From contig NZ_JACHWN010000004.1 in assembly GCF_014191375.1 (NCBI RefSeq), positions 124,001 through 188,000 on the forward strand: DNA of 64,000 nucleotides. Direction: 5' to 3'. The notes under the pieces were generated by a model that worked only from the letters and a program-made list of their open reading frames with translations, was not told the DNA's origin and made no database searches. This document shows, one piece after another, positions 58,201 through 64,000 of the stretch; within the stretch, counting starts at the first letter, position 1, and every line of letters starts with the position of its first letter. A program made the position numbers and the translations under genes. This DNA comes from Mesorhizobium sp. RMAD-H1. Lineage in GTDB: Bacteria > Pseudomonadota > Alphaproteobacteria > Rhizobiales > Rhizobiaceae.

Positions 58201-60878
58201 AGCATATCTTCGCGGTCCGCCGTGATCTCATGAGCGACGAATCCTACAACACGCTGCTGGCATCCGCCCGCATCGTCATGCATGCGCAGAATGGCTCGCT
58301 CGCCGAGCAGCTCCGCCGCACGGAGGAGATATCGGGCGATCTGGCCGCCCGCAGCGAGAGCCTCGCCGAGGCGGAAAGCGCCGTCGTCGCCGCCGAGCGT
58401 GCCGCCGAAACGGCAAAGCCGGTGCCGGCCCTTGTCTCGCCGCCGATGGAGCATGCCTTGCCCGATGGCGGGGACCTGCGGTTCTGGAACGGCTATGGCG
58501 GTTTCGATGCCGAGGGCGATTACGTCATCCGCCTCAACGGACGGCGCACCACGCCGCATCCCTGGATCAACGTCATCGCCAATCCCTCCTTCGGCTTCCA
58601 TGTCTCTGCCGAAGGCGCGGGCTTCACCTGGGCCGGCAACAGCCGCGACTATCAGCTGACGCCCTGGGCCAACGATCCGGTGACCAACCGCACCGGCGAG
58701 GCGATCTATATCGTCGATCTCGATACCGGCGTCGCCTGTTCGCCGGTCGCCTCTGTCCTGCGCGACGAGGCGGCGGTCTATGAGGTCAGGCACGGCCACG
58801 GCTGTTCCAGCTTCTCCACCGAGCAGGACAACATGGCCTTGACGCTGACCCACACCGTCGATCCGGAAAAGCCGGTGCGGCTGTCGAGGCTTGAGATCGC
58901 CAATCGCGGCAACCTGCCCAAGCGGCTGCGCGTCTATGGCTATGTCGAATGGGTGCTGGGCAATCTGCGCGCCAGGAACGCGCCGTTCATTGTGCCCGCG
59001 CATGATGCCAAACTCGACGCGCTCTTCGCGCGCAATCCCTATCACGTCGATAAATCCGATCAGGTCGCCTTCTTCGCGGCTTCTCGCCAGCCGGCCTCAG
59101 TATCGTCGGACCGCGTCGAGTTCATCGGCGCCACCGGCTCCGTCGACAGGCCGGATACGGTCGTCCAGGGAAGGCCGCTTTCCAATACGGTCGAGGCGGG
59201 CCGCGACCCGTGCGCCGCGCTTGCCTTCGATCTGGAGATCGCTCCGGGCGGTAGGGAAGAGGTCGTCTTCTTCATCGGCAGCGTCGAGGGTGAGGAGGCG
59301 GCGCGCCGCCTCGTCGCGGAAGCGAGGAAGCAGTCCTTCGACAAGACACTGGAGGCAGGGCGCACGCTCTGGCGGGACTTCCTCGGTGGCCTGCAGGTGG
59401 AAACGCCGGATCCGTCCTTCGACCTCATGGTCAATCGCTGGCTGCCCTATCAGAGCCTTGCCTGCCGCATATGGGCCCGCGCGGCCTTCTACCAGGCAAG
59501 CGGCGCCTATGGCTTCCGCGATCAGCTGCAGGATGCGCTGGCGCTGCTGGCGCTCGATCCCTCGCTGGCGCGCCGGCAGCTCGTCAATGTCGCCTCGCGG
59601 CAGTTCCCTGAGGGTGATGTCCAGCATTGGTGGCTGCCGGCGACGGGCGCCGGCGTGCGCACGATGATCTCGGATGACGTCGTCTGGCTCGGCTATGCCG
59701 CCGCGCTTTACACCGAGGTGACGGGCGATACCGCCGTTCTCGACGAGGAAGTGCCCTTCCTCGAAGGAAAGGCGCTCGAAGAGGGAGAACATGACGCCTT
59801 CTATCAGCCGACCGTCTCGGAAGATAAGGCGAGCATCTACGAGCATTGCGCTCTGGCGCTCGATCTCGCCATCGCCCGCACCGGCCGGAATGGCCTGCCG
59901 CTGATCCTCGGCGGCGACTGGAACGACGGCATGAACCTTGTCGGCATCCACGGGCAGGGCGAGAGCGTCTGGCTCGGCTGGTTCCTCGCCCATACACTGC
60001 AGAACTTCATCCCTATCGCTCAGGCGCGCAAGGATATGGATCGCGCCAGGGCCTGGCAGCAGCATGTCGACGATCTCACGACCGCGCTGGAAAAGGCAGG
60101 CTGGGACGGCGAATGGTACCGCCGCGGCTATTATGACGATGGTTCGCCGCTCGGCTCGAAGGAGAGTGACGAATGCCGGATCGATGCCATCGCCCAGTCC
60201 TGGGGCGTGCTGTCGGGCATCGCCGATGGGACGCGTGCCGAACGGGCGATGCAGTCGCTGCGCGAGCACCTTCTCGATGAGGAAGGCGAACTCCTGCGCC
60301 TCTTCACCCCGCCCTTCGACAAGACGCCGCGCGAGCCCGGCTACATCAAGGGCTATCCGCCCGGCGTGCGCGAGAATGGCGGGCAGTATACCCATGGCGC
60401 CACCTGGGCGATCCTAGCCCTGACCCAGCTCGGGCACAATGAAGAGGCCTATCGCTGGTTCCAGATGATCAACCCGATCCATCACAGCCGCAACCCGGAC
60501 GCCTATCGCGTCGAGCCCTACGTGGTCGCCGCCGATATCTATTCGGTGGAGCCGAGGCGCGGGCAGGGCGGCTGGACCTGGTATACCGGCTCCGCCGGCT
60601 GGCTCTACCGCGTCGCCACGGAAGGCATTCTCGGCCTGCGCCGCCGTGCCGACAGGCTCTTCGTCGATCCTGTGCTGCCGCCGCAATGGGATGGCTGCAA
60701 GGTGTCGCTCCGCGTCGGTGAAGCCACTTACCGCATCGTGGTCCAGACCGGCGCCAGGACCAAATCGGTCAAGCTCGATGGCAGGAAGGTAGCGAATCCG
60801 GAAAAGGGCATCGCGCTGAAGAAATCCGGTGATCACGAAATCGTCGTGGAGCTTCCCAAACCGGCCGCGAAAAGCTAA
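52296..60878 (+). CDS. ndvB: Cyclic beta-1,2-glucan synthase
   Basis: This 2,860-residue inner-membrane enzyme (ChvB/NdvB/Cgs) initiates, elongates, sizes and cyclises periplasmic glucans. The N-terminal glycosyltransferase-84 part has the acceptor-like ETITPAAQWLLDNHYTVDKN region, membrane helices near 410-465, DADTRL (about 629), LSHDLLEGGYARSA and RHHRWARGDWQLLPYLF (about 780), then more helices (about 815-870, 930-985). The C-terminal half is a GH94-type phosphorylase domain that sets chain length, with GGDWNDGMN near 2541. AGAGG precedes the ATG closely. Length matches the Brucella enzyme (about 2,860). Confidence 0.97.
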   Translation: MPALSFTVSSFFSRKPEGKLIPELPIPIRASYKSPEDLQKLAAAVARNENIRLPEYEPFAFDKRLSENARLILHVYRTSDAASRAGETITPAAQWLLDNHYTVDKNIQQVRRDLPARFLRQLPPFPPVEGMPRIFALAWLYVAHTDSNFSLKTLTAIVNGFQTVEPLRIGELWALPSAVRFVLIENARRLALRVDRARRMRNFANSVADEIALAGSKEELDQVLSKYGDAACDTTFATHLLYRLRGSSNDVGAAADWLESELEKHGSDAEDAIIQEHARQSTGGVSMGNIIRSLKAIDDVDWTSWFETVNEVDAILREHSDFQKLDFRSRNAYRVTIEKMARHSRMGEIDITWAALRLAEDGNRAEIAGHEEARGTGAVAYYLVGDGRHELERVCGYKPPLSLRLLRFYRGLGLWGLAVPIAIFTLVALALVHYCLGWLGVSSGMATAFTLLAVFPAVEAAYALFNSLVPWFVQPTRLIGYEYKEGVPAEARTLVAVPTFITSRDSVDEHIRNLEVHYLTNPRGEVYFALVSDWVDSDQEMTAADMEVLEYARAEIAKLNYHYTGEGQPRFFILHRRRLYNPKQGCWMGWERKRGKLHELNLLLRGDQDTSFFPADERLPSGVKFVMTLDADTRLTPESVTYLSGKLSHPLNRPVFDEKTGRVVRGYGILQPRVTPSLTTGDDASFLQRVFSVNRGIDPYVFAVSDVYQDLLGEGTFTGKGLYEIDTFEKAMAGRIEENTILSHDLLEGGYARSALVSDVEVVEDYPTGYNVDISRHHRWARGDWQLLPYLFSTDRGVNPITRWKMADNLRRSLNPIFWVLASIAGWTFLPLGVAALWQFFLLASMFVAPTFGLITNLIPASMDYSLKGHLQSILTDITLGIADVALRTTFIAHSAYLMADAIVRTLYRLTVSHRDLLEWRTAAQAKSSPDTLGYYTRLMWPAMAIAVFGLMMPLLFESKAFPIAVPFAFIWFFSPLIAWLVSRSAKPQDTLEVRSSDKGDLRRFARRTWRYFETFTTDEHNHLPPDNFQEDPFPIVAPRTSPTNIGVYLLSVIAARDFGWIGFDDALDRIDKTLSTVERMEKYRGHLYNWYDTTSLKPLMPLYVSSVDSGNLAGHLVTLSSALEEWAEAPSVYLQSDLDGILDVNDILEETIAEIPDDRRILRPLRRRLEERISNFRRAVRSVKEEPETASFRTINLSLFANDIVKLTDELNSEIGSPESLAASQWARILVDTCKAHTDDAIGEHDTDALRERLRTLATRARQLAFDMQFDFLERKERRLLSIGYRVQENELDESCYDLLASEARLASLFAIAKGDIPVDHWFRLGRLLVPVGWKGALLSWSGSMFEYLMPPLVMTEPLGSLLDQTNKLVVKRQIEYATSRGLPWGISEAAYNARDPDMNYQYTNFGVPTLGLKRGLSRNAVIAPYASLLAAQYQPAEAVANLKRLQALGALGPYGFHDSVDFTPSRVREGEKCAVVRNYYAHHSGMSIIAVDNVIFDGRMRERFHSDPVIEAAELLLQEKAPREIPMVHAKTENPMRVDDGGFDDAPMRIIETPLKAPRATQLMSNGQYAVMLTANGSGYSRWNNLSITRFQPDAAEDMQGTFLFLRDVETGNWWSATGEPTRSAEGEAKVVFTDDKAEFFKTVGDISTVVECIVASECNGEGRRIDLINTSARDRVIEVTSYAELVLTTDDVDSAHPAFAKMFVETEIAANGTTIYATRRKRAPSDPDIHVAHFVADLSGAAREAEAETDRRVFIGRGRSLRNPAAFDADGHLTGSQGCVLDAIASVRCRVRVPARKKVSLVFWTLASDSRAGIEEAVSRYRHPECFAREFSLSWTRSQVRLHHIGIGPAQAAEYQKVATYLLYPDRALRQPPEAIASGLGPQSDLWPLSISGDFPIFALRMDSEAALDVLRDVLQAQEYWRAKGLVVDVVAINERAFSYAQDFHRGIEWICDNYRARGAHQGPRQHIFAVRRDLMSDESYNTLLASARIVMHAQNGSLAEQLRRTEEISGDLAARSESLAEAESAVVAAERAAETAKPVPALVSPPMEHALPDGGDLRFWNGYGGFDAEGDYVIRLNGRRTTPHPWINVIANPSFGFHVSAEGAGFTWAGNSRDYQLTPWANDPVTNRTGEAIYIVDLDTGVACSPVASVLRDEAAVYEVRHGHGCSSFSTEQDNMALTLTHTVDPEKPVRLSRLEIANRGNLPKRLRVYGYVEWVLGNLRARNAPFIVPAHDAKLDALFARNPYHVDKSDQVAFFAASRQPASVSSDRVEFIGATGSVDRPDTVVQGRPLSNTVEAGRDPCAALAFDLEIAPGGREEVVFFIGSVEGEEAARRLVAEARKQSFDKTLEAGRTLWRDFLGGLQVETPDPSFDLMVNRWLPYQSLACRIWARAAFYQASGAYGFRDQLQDALALLALDPSLARRQLVNVASRQFPEGDVQHWWLPATGAGVRTMISDDVVWLGYAAALYTEVTGDTAVLDEEVPFLEGKALEEGEHDAFYQPTVSEDKASIYEHCALALDLAIARTGRNGLPLILGGDWNDGMNLVGIHGQGESVWLGWFLAHTLQNFIPIAQARKDMDRARAWQQHVDDLTTALEKAGWDGEWYRRGYYDDGSPLGSKESDECRIDAIAQSWGVLSGIADGTRAERAMQSLREHLLDEEGELLRLFTPPFDKTPREPGYIKGYPPGVRENGGQYTHGATWAILALTQLGHNEEAYRWFQMINPIHHSRNPDAYRVEPYVVAADIYSVEPRRGQGGWTWYTGSAGWLYRVATEGILGLRRRADRLFVDPVLPPQWDGCKVSLRVGEATYRIVVQTGARTKSVKLDGRKVANPEKGIALKKSGDHEIVVELPKPAAKS

Positions 60879-60883
60879 ACGAG

Positions 60884-60914
60884 GAGCGGGGGCTTTCCCC
60901 GCTCTTTCATTTTT
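60884..60914 (+). terminator. Terminator of the glucan synthase gene
   Basis: GAGCGGGG (60884-60891) pairs with CCCCGCTC (60897-60904) around GCTTT, then a T-rich tail. Confidence 0.92.
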
Positions 60915-61077
60915 CCGGCGCCATCGCGATCCTGTTCATGAGTCCACGACATGGTGCGGGAGGAGTTGTATTCGCCAGCAAATCCGGCGCGCTGCTTGAC
61001 AACGCCGCCCGGCAGCCAGCACATATCCCGCGCCCATCCCGATCCGGCGAATGGGAGTCATTCGGGAGAGAGGCAAG

Positions 61078-62382
61078 ATGACCAGGACTGATATCGCGCG
61101 GCGCGTCTACAATCACACCTGGAAGCTCGATCCGATCATCCGCAGCCTGCTGGATACGGATTTCTACAAGCTCCTCATGCTGCAGATGATCTGGGGCCTC
61201 TATCCCAAGGTGGATGCCACGTTCACGCTCATCAACCGCACGACCTCCGTGCGCCTTGCCGACGAGATCGAGGAGGCGGAGCTGCGCGCCCAGCTCGACC
61301 ATGCCCGCACGCTGCGCTTTTCCAAGAAGGAGATGATCTGGCTGGCGGGTAACACCTTCTATGGCCACAAGCAGATCTTCTCGCCGGACTTCCTCGCCTG
61401 GCTCGCCGATTTCCAATTGCCGGAATATGAGCTCATTCGCCGCGAGGGCCAGTACGAGCTGAACTTCCACGGGCCATGGATGCACACCACCATGTGGGAG
61501 ATCCCGGCGCTTGCCATCATCAACGAGCTGCGCTCCCGCGCGGCGATGAAATCGCTCGGTCCCTTCGCGCTCGACGTGCTCTATGCCCGCGCCAAGGCGA
61601 AGATGTGGAGCAAGGTGGAGCGCCTGCGCCGGCTGCGCGACTTGAAGATCTCCGACTTCGGCACCCGCCGCCGCCATTCCTTCCTCTGGCAGCGCTGGTG
61701 CGTCGAGGCTTTGAAGGAGGGCATCGGCGAGGCCTTCACCGGCACAAGCAATGTGAAGCTCGCCATGGATACGGATCTGGAGGCGCTGGGCACCAACGCG
61801 CATGAGCTGCCGATGGTGCTTGCCGCTCTCTCCGACACGGACGAGGAGCTGCGCACCGCGCCCTATCGCGTGCTGCAGGACTGGAACCGCTATTATGGCG
61901 GCAATCTGCTGATCGTGCTGCCCGACGCCTTCGGCACCACCGCCTTCCTGCGCGATGCGCCGGACTGGGTGGCCGACTGGACGGGCTTCCGCCCGGATAG
62001 CGCCCCGCCGATCGAGGGCGGCGAGCGCATCATCCGCTGGTGGGAGGAGAAGGGCAAGGACCCACGCGACAAGCTCCTGATCTTCTCCGATGCGCTCGAT
62101 GTCGACACCATCGAGGAGACGTATCACCATTTCCATGGGCGCGTCAGGATGAGCTTCGGCTGGGGCACCAATCTTACCAATGACTTTGCGGGATGCGCGC
62201 CGACCAACATAGACGGCCTCACCGCGATCTCGCTTGTCTGCAAGGTCAGCGAGGCGAATGGCCGCCCGGCGGTCAAGCTCTCGGACAATCCGCGCAAGGC
62301 GACGGGCGATCCGAAGGTAGTTCAGCGCTATCTCGAATTCTTCGGCAACGAGGATCGCGTGGAGCATCTCGTGAAGGTCTGA
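61078..62382 (+). CDS. pncB: Nicotinate phosphoribosyltransferase
   Basis: The 434-residue enzyme salvages nicotinate to nicotinate mononucleotide for NAD synthesis. Motifs include [17 protein letters not shown] at the N-terminus, [35 protein letters not shown] with the phosphorylated-histidine-type region, [10 protein letters not shown], and the C-terminal [21 protein letters not shown] precedes the ATG at 61078. It stands alone between the glucan synthase terminator and xylB. Confidence 0.96.
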   Translation: MTRTDIARRVYNHTWKLDPIIRSLLDTDFYKLLMLQMIWGLYPKVDATFTLINRTTSVRLADEIEEAELRAQLDHARTLRFSKKEMIWLAGNTFYGHKQIFSPDFLAWLADFQLPEYELIRREGQYELNFHGPWMHTTMWEIPALAIINELRSRAAMKSLGPFALDVLYARAKAKMWSKVERLRRLRDLKISDFGTRRRHSFLWQRWCVEALKEGIGEAFTGTSNVKLAMDTDLEALGTNAHELPMVLAALSDTDEELRTAPYRVLQDWNRYYGGNLLIVLPDAFGTTAFLRDAPDWVADWTGFRPDSAPPIEGGERIIRWWEEKGKDPRDKLLIFSDALDVDTIEETYHHFHGRVRMSFGWGTNLTNDFAGCAPTNIDGLTAISLVCKVSEANGRPAVKLSDNPRKATGDPKVVQRYLEFFGNEDRVEHLVKV

Positions 62383-62593
62383 CCTATCTCGCAGCTGTCC
62401 GGACTTTCAGGGGAGAAGGAGCAAGGGCGGATGCAGGGCGAAGCAGCTTTGCCGGAAAGAAAAGCAGGATAGCATTTTCCATCTGGACTTGTGCTGGATG
62501 TGATTTGCAAGTCTAGGAAGAGTGGCTATAGGTCTTCCGCGAGATTTGCTTGCTGCAGGGAATGGATTGGCCAGCTGGAGGAGATGGCACATC

Positions 62594-64000
62594 ATGTATC
62601 TGGGAATTGACCTCGGCACTTCGGGCATCAAGGCGCTGCTGATCGATGGCAAGCAACGGATCACGGCGTCCGCCTCCGCGTCGTTGAATGTCTCGCGCCC
62701 GCATTCGGGCTGGTCAGAGCAGAACCCGGCGCACTGGGTCGATGCGCTGGAAACCGTGCTCGACGTGATGAAATCCACCTTTCCGGCCAGGCTTGCTGCG
62801 GTACGCGGCATCGGCCTTTCCGGCCAGATGCATGGCGCGACCCTGCTGGATGGCAGCGGCAAGGTGCTGCGGCCCTGCATCCTGTGGAACGATACCCGCG
62901 CTTACAAGGAGGCGGCAGCCCTCGATGCCGATCCGCGCTTCCGCAAGATCACCGGCAATATCGTCTTTCCCGGCTTCACGGCGCCCAAGCTCCAGTGGGT
63001 GAAGAACAACGAGCCGGAGATTTTTGGCCGGGTCGCACGGGTTCTCCTCCCCAAGGATTATCTGCGCTTCTGGCTGACGGGCGAATATGTCTCCGACATG
63101 TCGGATTCGGCGGGCACGTCCTGGCTCGATGTGGAGGAGCGCCGCTGGTCGCCCGAGCTTCTGGCCGCCACCGATCTCGACGAAAGCCATATGCCGTCGC
63201 TGGTCGAAGGCACGGAAATTTCCGCCGTGCTGAAGCCGGAGCTCGCCAGGCGCTGGGGCATGCGCGAGGATGTGGTCGTGGCCGGCGGCGGCGGCGACAA
63301 TGCTGCCTCGGCCTGCGGCATGGGCACCGTGTCGCCCGGCCATGCCTTCATCTCGCTCGGCACATCCGGCGTCCTCTTTGCGGCCAACGGCGCCTATATG
63401 CCCAATCCGGCGAGCGCAGTGCATACCTTCTGCCACGCCTTGCCGAAGACGTGGCATCAGATGGGCGTCATCCTGTCGGCGACGGATGCGCTCAACTGGT
63501 ATGCCGGCATCGCGCGCAGCGATCCCGCCAACCTCACGGCGGAGCTGGGGGACAGGCTGAAGGCGCCATCCGGCGTCACCTTCCTGCCCTATCTCTCGGG
63601 CGAGCGCACGCCCCATAATGATGCCACCGTCCGCGGCGCCTTTGTCGGCCTCGGCCGCGAGAGTGATCGCGCCGCGCTGACCCAGGCCGTCGTTGAAGGC
63701 GTCGCCTTCGCCTTCCGCGATTGTCTGGAAGCGCTGGCCGCCGCCGGCACCAGGCTCGACCGCGTCACGGCGGTGGGCGGCGGCTCGCGCTCCGATTATT
63801 GGCTTAAGGCGATCGCCACGGCGCTCGATCTGCCGGTGGACCTCCCCGCCGATGGCGATTTCGGTGGCGCGTTCGGCGCGGCTCGCCTCGGGCTGATCGC
63901 GGCGGAGAAGGCCGATCCCTGGGAGATCTGCACCTTGCCGGCCATCGCCGAGACGATCGAGCCGGAAGCGCGCCTGCGTGGCGCCTTCGAGGATGCCTAT
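62594..64000 (+). CDS. xylB: Xylulokinase, 3' end outside the window
   Basis: The frame is open from ATG 62594 to the window edge, 469 codons, slightly short of the family's usual 480-500. FGGY-kinase features are in order: IDLGTSGIKALLID (phosphate 1), IGLSGQMHGATLLDGSGKVL, ILWNDTRAYKEA, LPKDYLRFWLTGEYVSDMSD, the GTSGVLFAANG phosphate-2 loop, and AVGGGSRSDYWLKAIA near the end. The MHG-containing motif and WNDTR favour xylulokinase over glycerol or rhamnulose kinase. GGAGGAG lies ten bases upstream. Confidence 0.94.
   Translation, partial: MYLGIDLGTSGIKALLIDGKQRITASASASLNVSRPHSGWSEQNPAHWVDALETVLDVMKSTFPARLAAVRGIGLSGQMHGATLLDGSGKVLRPCILWNDTRAYKEAAALDADPRFRKITGNIVFPGFTAPKLQWVKNNEPEIFGRVARVLLPKDYLRFWLTGEYVSDMSDSAGTSWLDVEERRWSPELLAATDLDESHMPSLVEGTEISAVLKPELARRWGMREDVVVAGGGGDNAASACGMGTVSPGHAFISLGTSGVLFAANGAYMPNPASAVHTFCHALPKTWHQMGVILSATDALNWYAGIARSDPANLTAELGDRLKAPSGVTFLPYLSGERTPHNDATVRGAFVGLGRESDRAALTQAVVEGVAFAFRDCLEALAAAGTRLDRVTAVGGGSRSDYWLKAIATALDLPVDLPADGDFGGAFGAARLGLIAAEKADPWEICTLPAIAETIEPEARLRGAFEDAY

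Noticed and set aside
54804-59045. 1,413-codon leftward frame inside the glucan synthase gene
   Set aside because: Caused by codon bias on the complementary strand; no start signals or motifs.
60907-62367. 486-codon leftward frame over pncB
   Set aside because: Shadow of the recognised nicotinate phosphoribosyltransferase.

Overview
The window is high-GC alphaproteobacterial chromosome. The gene content points to the Hyphomicrobiales (Rhizobiales), in or near the Brucellaceae/Rhizobiaceae/Phyllobacteriaceae. Evidence for this is a 2,860-residue cyclic beta-1,2-glucan synthase, an IalB-family protein, DUF2794, a frcBCAK-type fructose operon, an imuA-imuB-dnaE2 mutasome with an alphaproteobacterial LexA site, a ybhL-type RNA leader and typical rhizobial intergenic palindromes. 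No rRNA, tRNA, CRISPR array, prophage or intact insertion sequence was seen. The species cannot be fixed from the sequence alone.

Layout. 0-8 kb: start of ccmA (leftward), aconitase acnA, a secreted DUF1223 protein, a 675-base structured gene-free stretch, DUF2794, a ParD-like gene overlapping methionine aminopeptidase, and argG (leftward). 8-17.8 kb: LysE exporter, rlmN, ialB, DUF1232, a low-molecular-weight phosphatase, thpR, then an arylesterase divergent from a YbbA/YbbP-type ABC pair, and a Bax-inhibitor-1 membrane protein behind a structured leader. 18-26.8 kb (leftward): dnaE2, imuB, imuA with a LexA box, hemolysin-III family protein, EamA transporter, lytic transglycosylase lipoprotein and three microproteins. 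26.9-35.4 kb: a complete urease locus (ureDA, hupE/ureJ, ureB, ureC, ureEFG), all leftward. It is split by an opposed secreted-protein gene between ureB and ureC, and by a ParDE pair, a LysE exporter and a peroxiredoxin between ureC and ureE. 35.4-40.8 kb: frcKACB (leftward) divergent from the ROK regulator frcR. 41-44.3 kb: pgm, a GNAT acetyltransferase and mrp. 44.7-46.7 kb: a copper-delivery operon (small secreted protein, YcnI-PCuAC fusion, Sco). 47.0-47.9 kb: a three-gene cassette of unknown function behind an Irr-box-like site, including a 168-residue protein with nine cysteines. 48.1-52.0 kb: sulfate importer sbp-cysTWA. 52.3-60.9 kb: cyclic glucan synthase. 61.1-62.4 kb: pncB. 62.6 kb to the edge: xylB, truncated by the window.

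How the genes fit together. Phosphoglucomutase makes glucose-1-phosphate, the precursor of the UDP-glucose used by the glucan synthase. Frc imports fructose under FrcR. UreDEFGJ mature the nickel enzyme UreABC. CcmA, the YcnI-PCuAC protein, Sco and the IalB/DUF1223 proteins belong to cell-envelope and respiratory-metal functions. ImuA-ImuB-DnaE2 is the SOS mutagenic polymerase set. The points most worth pursuing are the Irr-box-linked cysteine-rich cassette, the inverted repeat covering the aconitase ribosome-binding site, the palindromic operator on the ParD-like/methionine aminopeptidase promoter, the unexplained strong hairpins near 4.3 kb and the orphan terminator near 44.5 kb.
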